This document shows positions 11,695 through 19,257 of a DNA stretch of 41,984 bases, in pieces. Numbering within the stretch: the first letter of the stretch is position 1; every line of letters begins with the position of its first letter. Under the pieces are notes generated by a model. The model made no database searches. It worked only from the letters and a program-made list of their open reading frames with translations, and had not been told where the DNA came from. Location: NCBI GenBank assembly GCA_902603905.1, contig CACKWM010000007.1, positions 1 through 41,984 of the forward strand, in the 5' to 3' direction. Made by a program: the position numbers and the translations under genes. This DNA is from an uncultured Pelagibacteraceae bacterium. GTDB taxonomy: Bacteria > Pseudomonadota > Alphaproteobacteria > Pelagibacterales > Pelagibacteraceae.

Positions 11695-12699
11695 ATGTCA
11701 GATAGTTTCAAGGCTTTGGTTCTCAACCAAGAAGGTGAAAATTTTAATAGAGAAATAAAATCTATTGATAAAACATTTTTAAAACATGGAGATGTTTTAG
11801 TTAAAGTTGAATATTCAGGATTAAATTTTAAAGATGCATTGATACTAAAAAATGGCGCAAGGTTAGTTAAAGAATTTCCACATATACCAGGAATAGATTT
11901 TTCTGGTAAAGTTGAAGAAAGTCAAAATAATAAATTTAAACCAGGTGATGAAATAATCTTGACAGGTTGGAGAGTTGGGGAAATTTTTTATGGTGGATAT
12001 TCTCAGTATGCAAAAGTTAATGGAGATTTTTTAGTAAAAAAACCTAAAGAACTAACATCAAAGCAAGCAATGATTTTGGGTACTGCCGGACTTACAGCTT
12101 TATCATGTTCTTTTACAACCAAAACTGCAAGAGAAGAACTTTTACTTGGTGAAAAAGTTGAAAATGTAATTGTAACCGGTGCATCAGGTGGAGTTGGCAG
12201 TATTGCTGTAATGATTTTAAATAAATTAGGATGTAATGTAACTGCAGTTACTGGAAAAGAAAGTAATAAAGAATATTTAAAATCAATAGGTGCAAAAAAT
12301 ACAATAAATACAAGTGAATTAATGAAAGAAGCAAGACCTTTAGATAAAGGCTTGTGGGATGGGGCAGTGGATACAGTAGGAGGACAAGTATTATCAAATG
12401 TTTTAGCTCAAACTAAAGAAACTGGAATTGTTGCAGCTTGTGGAAATGCTGCAGATATAAAATTAAATACAACTGTAATGCCTTTTATTATAAGAGGAGT
12501 AAAACTTTGGGGAATTAATTCTGTAAATACATCTATAAAAAGAAGAGAATTTTTATGGAATGAAGCCACTAAATTAATTAATTTTGATTTATTAAGTCAG
12601 TCAATTAAAGAAATTAGTTTAGATGGTCTTTTAGATGTTTACCCAAAGATGCTTAAAGGCGAAACATCTGGCAGGTATATAATAAACTTAAATAAATAA
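11695..12699 (+). CDS. Acrylyl-CoA reductase-like MDR oxidoreductase (AcuI/YhdH)
   Basis: A 334-aa medium-chain dehydrogenase/reductase without structural zinc. N-terminal GroES-like part with SGLNFKDALILKNG and FPHIPGIDFSGKV; cofactor domain with VTGASGGVGSIAV. This pattern is that of YhdH/AcuI, which reduces acryloyl-CoA to propanoyl-CoA with NADPH. In marine Alphaproteobacteria AcuI detoxifies acryloyl-CoA from DMSP breakdown; no other DMSP gene is in this window, so that role is inference. It starts 15 nt after folE and overlaps lysR by 1 nt. Confidence 0.82.
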   Translation: MSDSFKALVLNQEGENFNREIKSIDKTFLKHGDVLVKVEYSGLNFKDALILKNGARLVKEFPHIPGIDFSGKVEESQNNKFKPGDEIILTGWRVGEIFYGGYSQYAKVNGDFLVKKPKELTSKQAMILGTAGLTALSCSFTTKTAREELLLGEKVENVIVTGASGGVGSIAVMILNKLGCNVTAVTGKESNKEYLKSIGAKNTINTSELMKEARPLDKGLWDGAVDTVGGQVLSNVLAQTKETGIVAACGNAADIKLNTTVMPFIIRGVKLWGINSVNTSIKRREFLWNEATKLINFDLLSQSIKEISLDGLLDVYPKMLKGETSGRYIINLNK

Positions 12700-13589
12700 T
12701 GGATTGGGATAAATTAAAAATATTTCATGCCGTTGCTGAGTCTGGAAGTTTTACAAGTGCAACTGTTAACCTCAATTTAAGCCAATCTGCTATTAGTAGA
12801 CAAATACAATCTTTAGAAGATGATCTTAAGGTAAAATTATTTGAAAGACATGCTAGAGGATTAACTTTAACTGAAAATGGAGAATATGTTTTTAAAACAG
12901 CTCATGAAGTTATAAGTAAACTTAAAGAGGTAGAAACTTCATTAGGAGATCAAAAAGATAAACCCTCGGGAAAAATCACTATTACAACAGTCAGAAGCTT
13001 TGGTACACACTGGCTTACTCCAAGGATTCAAGAATTTATGCAATTAAATCCAGAAATAGAGGTTGAATTGATATTTGATGATAAGGAACTAGATTTAAGT
13101 ACAAGGCAAGCTGATATAGGTATTTTTATGAGAAGACCTAAAAAATTAAATTATATCCAAAGGAAATTAATAGATATTAATTACCATATTTATGGATCAA
13201 ACAAATATTTAGAAAAATATGGTATGCCAAAAGCATCAAATGATTTAAGTAAGCATAAATTTATATCTTTTGGCAAAGGTGCTCCTTCACCAGTTTACAA
13301 TCCAGACTGGGCTTTAAAAGTTGGAATGAAAGACAACACTAAAAGGAAACCTATTATGAAAGTAAATAGCGTTATGGGACTGCTTTTAGCTGTTGAAAGT
13401 GGAGTAGGGTTAGCAGCTTTACCTGATTATCTAGTATTTCAATCAAGAAATTTAATTAAAGTATTACCTAAAGTTGAAGGACCAATCACAGAGGCTCATT
13501 TTGTATACCCTGAATCATTAAGGAATGTAGCTAGAGTACAAGCATTTAGAAACTTCCTTTATAGCAAGATCTCTGAGTGGAAGTTCTAA
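12699..13589 (+). CDS. LysR family transcriptional regulator
   Basis: A 296-aa LysR-type regulator. The winged helix-turn-helix fills residues 1-60 (WDKLKIFHAVAESGSFTSAT, then LNLSQSAISRQIQSLEDDL and LFERHARGLTLTENG). The rest is a two-lobed periplasmic-binding-like effector domain from about residue 90. The start overlaps the AcuI-like stop by 1 nt (TAATG), an unusual tandem arrangement because LysR genes are more often divergent from their targets. It may control the acuI-like gene or genes elsewhere; the next promoter downstream looks Fur-controlled instead. Confidence 0.9.
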   Translation: MDWDKLKIFHAVAESGSFTSATVNLNLSQSAISRQIQSLEDDLKVKLFERHARGLTLTENGEYVFKTAHEVISKLKEVETSLGDQKDKPSGKITITTVRSFGTHWLTPRIQEFMQLNPEIEVELIFDDKELDLSTRQADIGIFMRRPKKLNYIQRKLIDINYHIYGSNKYLEKYGMPKASNDLSKHKFISFGKGAPSPVYNPDWALKVGMKDNTKRKPIMKVNSVMGLLLAVESGVGLAALPDYLVFQSRNLIKVLPKVEGPITEAHFVYPESLRNVARVQAFRNFLYSKISEWKF

Positions 13590-13614
13590 TAGAGACTGCG
13601 ACAATCAGTGCGAT

Positions 13615-13645
13615 TGATAACTATTCTCATTGATAATAGTTCTCA
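13615..13645 (+). promoter_or_regulatory. Tandem Fur-like operator boxes
   Basis: Two 15-nt inverted repeats of 7-1-7 form lie 16 nt apart: TGATAAC-T-ATTCTCA at 13615-13629 and TGATAAT-A-GTTCTCA at 13631-13645. Each half site reads TGAKAAY, matching the classical Fur half-site TGATAAT. They sit in front of an iron(III) transporter gene, which supports iron-dependent repression. Binding by Fur, or by a related Fur-family protein such as Mur or Irr, is inference. Confidence 0.75.
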
Positions 13646-13658
13646 TTTTCAATAATAT
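13630..13658 (+). promoter_or_regulatory. Probable promoter of the iron(III) transporter operon
   Basis: TTGATA at 13630-13635 and TAATAT at 13653-13658 are separated by exactly 17 nt, a sigma-70-like arrangement. The -35 element is embedded in the second Fur-like box, so repressor binding would block polymerase directly. The transcript would begin near 13665, a short leader before the ATG at 13681 with AAAGG as ribosome-binding site. Confidence 0.5.
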
Positions 13659-13680
13659 ATTAATAAAAACAAAGGTAAAT

Positions 13681-14709
13681 ATGAAAAAAATATCAATTAT
13701 AAGTTTAATTCTTTCATTGATTGTATCCACTTTTGCAATTGCAAATGAGGTAAATATTTTTAATGCAAGACATTACAAAGCTGATGCTGAACTTTATAAT
13801 AAGTTTACAGCAGCAACTGGAATTAAAGTAAATTTAATTAACGGTAAATCAGGAGCCTTAGAAAAAAGAATGATAGAAGAAGGCGCTGATTCTATGGCAG
13901 ACCTTTACATTACAGCTGACGCTGGAAGATGTGGTGCTTTCCAAGCAAAAGGTATGACGCAAAGTGGATTAACTTCAGCGATAATTAAATCATCTGTTCC
14001 AAAAAACTTTAGAACAACACACTGGGTTGGAGTAGCAAAAAGAGCAAGAATAATTTACTATTCTCCAGAAAGAGTTACTGGCGCTGAATTATCTGGAATG
14101 ACTTACGAAGGTCTAGCTGATCCAAAATGGAAAGGTAGATTGGTAATTAGAAAATCTAGCAACATTTATAATAAATCTCTTGTAGCTTCATTAATTGCGA
14201 ACAATGGAAAAAAAGCAACTGCTGAATGGGCAAAGGGAGTTGTTGCTAACATGGCAAGACCTTCTGAAGGAAACGACAGAGCTCAAATTATGGCAGTAGC
14301 TGCTGGAGAAGCTGATATTGCTGTAGCTAACACATATTACTTAGCTCTTATGTTATCTGGTAATAAAGGTGCAGAACAACAAGAAGCTGCAAAAAAAGTT
14401 AAAGCATTTTTTCCAAATCAAGATGACAGAGGAACACATATGAATATTAGTTGTGCTGCTCTAGTTAAAGGTGCTCCAAACAAAGTAAATGCTATTGCAC
14501 TTGTTGACTATTTGTTATCACCTGCAGCTCAAGAGCACTTTACTAATAATACTTTTGAGTTTCCAATGATTACTGGTGTTTCACCAAGTCCATTAGTAGT
14601 AAACAATTTGGGATTAGATTTTAAACAAGATCTAAAAACAAAAGTTTCTACATATGGAAAAAATCAAGCTGCTGCATTAGAAGTAATGACTGCTGCAGGA
14701 TGGAAATAA
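13681..14709 (+). CDS. Iron(III) ABC transporter substrate-binding protein
   Basis: A 342-aa periplasmic ferric-iron-binding protein of the FbpA/FutA type. A signal peptide (about residues 1-21, ending FAIA) is followed by NEVNIFNARHYKADAELYNKF, where the His-Tyr pair matches an iron-ligand region; the paired tyrosines in NTYYLALM supply the other ligands. I chose the ATG at 13681 because AAAGG lies a few bases upstream and the signal peptide begins there; an in-frame TTG at 13630 lies inside the Fur box. First gene of an operon continuing to 17698. Confidence 0.93.
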   Translation: MKKISIISLILSLIVSTFAIANEVNIFNARHYKADAELYNKFTAATGIKVNLINGKSGALEKRMIEEGADSMADLYITADAGRCGAFQAKGMTQSGLTSAIIKSSVPKNFRTTHWVGVAKRARIIYYSPERVTGAELSGMTYEGLADPKWKGRLVIRKSSNIYNKSLVASLIANNGKKATAEWAKGVVANMARPSEGNDRAQIMAVAAGEADIAVANTYYLALMLSGNKGAEQQEAAKKVKAFFPNQDDRGTHMNISCAALVKGAPNKVNAIALVDYLLSPAAQEHFTNNTFEFPMITGVSPSPLVVNNLGLDFKQDLKTKVSTYGKNQAAALEVMTAAGWK

Positions 14710-14744
14710 CTTTATATTATTATGATGAAGAGGAACAAACAATC

Positions 14745-14921
14745 ATGGTAGCAAGAAAGTTTGAACAAGATTTACTTCATGTTGATTATAATAAATCTTC
14801 CAAATCATGCGATCCGTGTGCTTTGGAGTGTAAAAAAATTGATATGAAAGTGAATAATAGAAATTTGTCTGATCTCAAAGATGCTGAGGTTTCCTATATC
14901 CTCCAGGTTTTTGAAAAATAA
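14745..14921 (+). CDS. Small CxxCxxxC protein inside the iron operon
   Basis: A 58-aa protein I do not recognise, between the iron-binding protein and its permease. It has one Cys cluster, SCDPCALECKK (C22, C25, C29), followed by a charged half with NNRNLSDLKDAEVSYIL. No signal peptide or membrane segment, so cytoplasmic. The ATG at 14745 has AAGAGGA about ten nt upstream; an earlier in-frame ATG at 14700 overlaps the previous gene and lacks a usable site. The cysteines could hold iron, an Fe-S cluster or zinc. Position suggests a role in iron uptake or sensing; this is inference. Confidence 0.65.
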   Translation: MVARKFEQDLLHVDYNKSSKSCDPCALECKKIDMKVNNRNLSDLKDAEVSYILQVFEK

Positions 14922-14947
14922 ACAAAGGACAGATTTCTCATAGGAAA

Positions 14948-15018
14948 AGTGCTCATAACTCATTTGGTCTTTACCCGCCAATATGATTATGAGCACTAAT
15001 TATTGTAAGGGTAAAATG
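14948..15018 (+). promoter_or_regulatory. Predicted H-type pseudoknot masking the permease ribosome-binding site
   Basis: An 11-bp perfect stem joins AGTGCTCATAA (14948-14958) and TTATGAGCACT (14987-14997). Inside its 28-nt loop, TTTACCC (14970-14976) is perfectly complementary to GGGTAAA (15009-15015), which is the ribosome-binding sequence directly before the permease ATG at 15016. Both helices can exist together as an H-type pseudoknot with connecting segments of 11, 10 and 11 nt. There is no U-tract, so it is not a typical terminator. The topology recalls SAM-II-type riboswitches, but I do not recognise a known ligand class. Confidence 0.6.
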
Positions 15019-16644
15019 TTATTAAAAAATATAAATATTTGGTATGTAAGTTCATTCTTAATATCTTTAACTGTAGCAATTCCAATAGTTACAGTTTTTA
15101 CAAGTTTTTTTGAAGATACATCAAATTATTTTCAAATTCTTAAACAAACTTTTTTTCTCGAATATATATTTAATTCGTTAACACTTTTGTTTGGGGTTTT
15201 ATTTTTAACATTTATTTTAGGAGTAGGCTCAGCATATGTAGTTTCTTTTTATAAATTTCCTGGTGCTAATTTTTTTAAATGGGCTCTAATACTTTCATTT
15301 GCAGTACCTCCTTATATTTATGCTTATTCTTTATTCGCTTTTTTTGAAAATTATGGAACAGCATTTACAATTTTAAAAAATTTGTTTGGAGATGGTAATT
15401 ACAACAAGCATATACCAAAATTCAGCGGCATGTTTGGGTTGATATTATCAATCTCATTCTCTTTGTTTGCTTATGTATATATACTTGCTAGATCGTCGTT
15501 TTTATATCAATCACAAAATTTAATAGAATTAGGTAAGAATCTTGGTTTTTCAAAATTTAAATCTTTTTATTCGATAATATTACCTGCTGCGCGACCTGCT
15601 ATTGTTGCTGGTTTATCATTAGTAGCAATGGAAACATTAGCTGAATTTGGAGCAGTAGACTTTTTTTCTGTAAACACATTAACGACCGGAATTTATAATG
15701 CCTGGATAGCATTTGATGACTTAGCATTCGCTAACCGAATATCTTTTTTTCTTTTATTATTTATCTTTATATTATTTCTAACTGAAAATTTATCTAGAAA
15801 AAAAGCCAAGTATCATTTGGAAATAAAAGGTGGATTCAAGAAAAAGGAAAAAATTAAACTTTATGGATGGAAATCTTTCTTTGCTTTTATGTTTTGTTTT
15901 ATTTTATTTTTTTTAAGTTTTTTATTTCCATTAAGCCAAATGTTATACTGGACAATTAAATTTCCTGAAAATTTGATTGATTTACAAATCATCGATCTTT
16001 TGTTAAATACTTTGTATTTAGTTTCTTTATCAAGTTTAGTTTTAATATTTTTCGCATTAATATCTAATTATGGAAACAGAGTTTCAAATAAAAAAATTTT
16101 AAATATATTATCTACTTTATCAATTTCTGGTTATGCAATTCCAGGAGTAATTCTTGCTATAGCTTTTATAACTTTTATTGCATGGTTTGATGAAAATATG
16201 ATTAAAGCATTAGGATTTTTATCAATAAAAAAAATATTTATTGGTTCGATTTTGGGTTTAGTTATAGTTTATTTTGTAAGATTTTATTCGTTAGCTTTTA
16301 ATGGAATAAAATCAGGATATGAAAAAATGAACATTGCTGTTGATGAGAGTGCTTATCTTCTTGGATATTCTAAAACAAAAACTTTTTTAAATATTCACAT
16401 TCCTTACTTAAGAAATTCACTTTTATTTGTTATTATATTAATTTCATTAGAAATAATTAGGGAGTTGCCAATTACACTAATTTTGAGACCTTTTAATTTT
16501 GAGACTTTTGCAACCACAGCATATATTTCTGCATCTGAGGATTTATTGGAAGCTGCTGCAGTCCCATCGTTATGTTTAATAATTATTGCAAGTTTCTTTA
16601 TTTTACTTACATCTAAATATATTTTAAGAGATATAGATGAGTAA
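15016..16644 (+). CDS. Iron(III) ABC transporter permease (FbpB type)
   Basis: A 542-aa inner-membrane protein made of two fused permease modules with about twelve helices, as in FbpB/SfuB. Each module carries an EAA-like loop that docks the ATPase: IELGKNLGFSKFKSFYSIILP near residue 175 and SAYLLGYSKTKTFLNIHIP near residue 455. I chose the ATG at 15016 because AAGGG lies six nt upstream; the in-frame ATG at 14983 lies in a predicted RNA loop and has no ribosome-binding site. It overlaps the ATPase gene by 8 nt. Confidence 0.92.
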   Translation: MLLKNINIWYVSSFLISLTVAIPIVTVFTSFFEDTSNYFQILKQTFFLEYIFNSLTLLFGVLFLTFILGVGSAYVVSFYKFPGANFFKWALILSFAVPPYIYAYSLFAFFENYGTAFTILKNLFGDGNYNKHIPKFSGMFGLILSISFSLFAYVYILARSSFLYQSQNLIELGKNLGFSKFKSFYSIILPAARPAIVAGLSLVAMETLAEFGAVDFFSVNTLTTGIYNAWIAFDDLAFANRISFFLLLFIFILFLTENLSRKKAKYHLEIKGGFKKKEKIKLYGWKSFFAFMFCFILFFLSFLFPLSQMLYWTIKFPENLIDLQIIDLLLNTLYLVSLSSLVLIFFALISNYGNRVSNKKILNILSTLSISGYAIPGVILAIAFITFIAWFDENMIKALGFLSIKKIFIGSILGLVIVYFVRFYSLAFNGIKSGYEKMNIAVDESAYLLGYSKTKTFLNIHIPYLRNSLLFVIILISLEIIRELPITLILRPFNFETFATTAYISASEDLLEAAAVPSLCLIIIASFFILLTSKYILRDIDE

Positions 16645-17698
16645 AAATTATTTAGAAATTAAAAATGTTAGTTTTAGAGCTGGGGGAAAAACTAAAGTAA
16701 AAAATGTTTCTTTTAATATTGAAAATAAGGGAGATATAATTTGTCTTTTGGGACCATCTGGTGTTGGTAAAACTACAATTCTTAGAACAATAGCAGGGTT
16801 AGAAAAAATTAAATCTGGATCAATAAAACTTAAAGATAATATTTTATCTTCTGCAAAAGATCATATTGAACCAGAAAATCGAAATATATCTCTATCATTT
16901 CAAGAAAATAGTTTATTTCCCCATTATACTGTTGAAAAAAATATATATTTAGGTGCGGAAGCAAGAAAGCAAAATGGGAAAAAGAAAATAAACCCTAAAA
17001 AAATCATTAAATTGTTAAATATTGAAAAAATATTAAGTAAATATCCTCACCAAATAAGCGCAGGAGAAGCACAAAGAGCAGCTCTTGCTAGAGCATTAGT
17101 TACGCAACCTGATCTTTTGTTGTTGGATGAGCCACTATCAAACGTTGATCAAAGTTTTAAAGAAGAAATACAAGTTCAACTAAAAAAACTTTTAAATGAT
17201 TTAAAAATAACAACCATTGTAGTTACTCATGATTCGTACGAAGCTTTTTACTTAGGTGTTAAATGTGGAATTATATTAGAAGACCAACTTAAACAATTTG
17301 ATGATCCATATAACGTTTATCATTTTCCTAACTCTATTGAAGTAGTTAATTTTTTGAACAGGGGAATTTTAATACCAGCAAAAGTTACAGGAGAAAATAG
17401 TTTAGAAAATGAGGATCTTGGAACTATAAAAGGAAATTTTATAAAACATTATCCTAAAGGATCAGATGTGAAGCTTTTGCTCCAGCCTGAGGATTTAGAA
17501 CATGATGATAAAAGTAATTTAAAATTAGAAGTAGTAGATAGAAAATTTAGGGGTACTAATTTTATTTATACTCTTAAAACTTTGAGTAATTTGCTAATAC
17601 CAGTTTTTGTACATTCTCACCATATACATCAACATGAAGTTGATGAAAAATTTGGAATAAAAAGACCAATTGTCATAGATCATATAGTTTGTTTTTAA
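16637..17698 (+). CDS. Iron(III) ABC transporter ATP-binding protein (FbpC type)
   Basis: A 353-aa ABC ATPase powering the iron importer. Walker A GPSGVGKTT is at 39-47, the Q-loop is in SFQENSLFPHY, the signature reads ISAGEAQRAALARAL, Walker B is LLLLDEPLSNVD and the switch histidine lies in VVTHDSYEAF. The signature LSGGQ is varied to ISAGE. After about residue 235 there is a C-terminal TOBE-like regulatory part. It overlaps the permease by 8 nt and ends the iron operon. The product acts on the cytoplasmic face of the inner membrane. Confidence 0.93.
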   Translation: MSKNYLEIKNVSFRAGGKTKVKNVSFNIENKGDIICLLGPSGVGKTTILRTIAGLEKIKSGSIKLKDNILSSAKDHIEPENRNISLSFQENSLFPHYTVEKNIYLGAEARKQNGKKKINPKKIIKLLNIEKILSKYPHQISAGEAQRAALARALVTQPDLLLLDEPLSNVDQSFKEEIQVQLKKLLNDLKITTIVVTHDSYEAFYLGVKCGIILEDQLKQFDDPYNVYHFPNSIEVVNFLNRGILIPAKVTGENSLENEDLGTIKGNFIKHYPKGSDVKLLLQPEDLEHDDKSNLKLEVVDRKFRGTNFIYTLKTLSNLLIPVFVHSHHIHQHEVDEKFGIKRPIVIDHIVCF

Positions 17699-17721
17699 TA
17701 TTAGTCTGATATAGTTAATTT

Positions 17722-17787
17722 ATAAGGGGTGTCGTAAGACTGAGATTAGACCCTAATAACCTGTCCGGTAATTCAGAAAGGGAGAAT
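17722..17787 (+). ncRNA. TPP riboswitch (THI element)
   Basis: The leader contains the conserved THI-box blocks in order: AAGGGGTG (from 17724), CTGAGA (17740-17745), ACCC (17750-17753), ACCTG (17759-17763), CCGG (17765-17768) and AAAGGGAG (17777-17784). The last block is also the ribosome-binding site of the transporter gene, whose ATG follows five nt later. TPP binding would therefore close the site and stop translation. The spacing of all conserved blocks agrees with the known class. Confidence 0.93.
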
Positions 17788-17788
17788 A

Positions 17789-19225
17789 ATGAATGATGAA
17801 ATTTTTTTAACTCAATCAACATCATTAACTTTAGTCATTATAATAAGTTTAGTCTTTACTTTTTTAGGATTAATTTATTCAAAAAAATATCAAGGTCTTA
17901 ACAATTACTTAACTGCAAATAGAAATTTAGGTTTTTTCCCATTATCTACAAGCTTAGTAGCTTCAGCTCTAGGTGCGTGGATATTATTTGGTCCAGCTTC
18001 TGCCGCGACTTGGGGAGGAATTGGTGCGGTAGTTGGTTACGCTTTAGGAACAGCTTTTCCAATGATTTTTTTAATTTATTTAGGAAAAAAAATACGTAAT
18101 GAATTTCCAAAAGGCTCAACTCTAATTGAATTTTTAAGAAAGAGATTTCGAAAAAGTTTGTTCAAATTAATTTTACTTATGACTATATTTTATATGTTTG
18201 TATTTTTATGTGCAGAAGTTACCGCGGTATCAATATTAATTAATTATATATCCGGCACATCTTTGTGGGTTACAGCTTCAATAATTTTAATTGCAACATT
18301 AACTTATACTCTTTACGGAGGATTAAGAGCATCAATTTTTACAGACATAGTTCAATCAATAATAATTTTAGTTTTATTTTTAATCTCTGTTGTTTATTTA
18401 ATCTCATTTACAGGTGATAAATTTTCATTTGAATTTATAGAAGAAAAAAACACTCACTTGCTAAGTATTACTTATATGCCAAATTATACAGCTGGATTGA
18501 CTTTTTTTATTGCTGTTGCGGCTACCAATCTTTTTCATCAAGGAAATTGGCAAAGAGTTTATGCAGCAAAAAATAATGAAATTTTGAAAAAGAGCTTAAT
18601 AATTTCTTTTTTTGCAATTATTCCTATCGTTTTATTTATGGGCTTTACTGGTTTAGTTGCAGTGTCAGTGGATTCTAATGTAATTCCTGATTTAGGTTTC
18701 TTTTCTTTATTATTAAAAGATCAGACTAAATTTTTATCAATAATAATAATTATTCTAGGTCTTTCTTTAACTATTAGCACAGTTGATACATTAGTTAATG
18801 CAATATCAAGTTTGGTTATTGTAGACGCAAAAGCAACTTTTAACTTTAGTAAAAATACAGATTATTTAAAACTTTCTAAATATTTTATAATATTTCTTTC
18901 TTTTATTGTATTTGTTGTAGCTTCTAAAGGCTTTAGCGTGTTGTACTTATTCTTATTAGCCGATTTATTTTGTTGTGCATTTGTACTTACAGTTTTTTAT
19001 AGTTTTTATAATAAACAGTTAAATGAAAAAACTGCATATATATCAATAATTTTTGGATTAATTGGTGGGTTCCTCTTATTTCCAGCACCTGATTTTTCAA
19101 AAAGTTTACTAGTAGGGGTTATTTTTCCTATAGAGTTATTTCCTAAATTTGTTTCACAATCGCTGCTATTTTTGTCGTTTTTGATTGCTACATTTTTTCC
19201 AGTAACAATTTGGAAGTTGCGATAA
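17789..19225 (+). CDS. thiV: Sodium:solute symporter, putative thiamine-precursor (HMP) transporter ThiV
   Basis: A 478-aa inner-membrane protein with about 13 hydrophobic helices and sodium-solute-symporter features such as LTANRNLGFFPLSTSLVAS and the FHQGNWQRVYAAKN segment. It lies directly behind a TPP riboswitch, the hallmark of ThiV. In SAR11 bacteria, which cannot make the pyrimidine part of thiamine and need it supplied, ThiV has been proposed as the HMP transporter. Family and control are clear; the substrate is inference from context. The rseP gene follows after 32 nt and may be co-transcribed. Confidence 0.85.
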   Translation: MNDEIFLTQSTSLTLVIIISLVFTFLGLIYSKKYQGLNNYLTANRNLGFFPLSTSLVASALGAWILFGPASAATWGGIGAVVGYALGTAFPMIFLIYLGKKIRNEFPKGSTLIEFLRKRFRKSLFKLILLMTIFYMFVFLCAEVTAVSILINYISGTSLWVTASIILIATLTYTLYGGLRASIFTDIVQSIIILVLFLISVVYLISFTGDKFSFEFIEEKNTHLLSITYMPNYTAGLTFFIAVAATNLFHQGNWQRVYAAKNNEILKKSLIISFFAIIPIVLFMGFTGLVAVSVDSNVIPDLGFFSLLLKDQTKFLSIIIIILGLSLTISTVDTLVNAISSLVIVDAKATFNFSKNTDYLKLSKYFIIFLSFIVFVVASKGFSVLYLFLLADLFCCAFVLTVFYSFYNKQLNEKTAYISIIFGLIGGFLLFPAPDFSKSLLVGVIFPIELFPKFVSQSLLFLSFLIATFFPVTIWKLR

Positions 19226-19257
19226 TTTTAAAATATTATAAAATAGCCAAATTTATT

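Noticed and set aside
13630..13680. TTG start extending the iron-binding protein by 17 residues
   Set aside because: It lies within the Fur-like box and promoter, and the extension would spoil the signal peptide.
14805..14996. Minus-strand 63-aa frame opposite the small CxxCxxxC gene
   Set aside because: No ribosome-binding site or recognisable content, and it runs antisense to a better-supported gene.
14948..14997. Hairpin as a rho-independent terminator
   Set aside because: The loop is 28 nt and no T-run follows; the sequence runs directly into the permease start.
14983..15015. Earlier ATG for the iron permease giving 11 extra residues
   Set aside because: No ribosome-binding site before it, it lies in the predicted RNA loop, and the ATG at 15016 has AAGGG at good spacing directly before a hydrophobic start.
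14948..15018. Known SAM-II/SAM-V riboswitch
   Set aside because: Only the general topology agrees; I could not recognise conserved ligand-binding bases, and no methionine-cycle gene follows.
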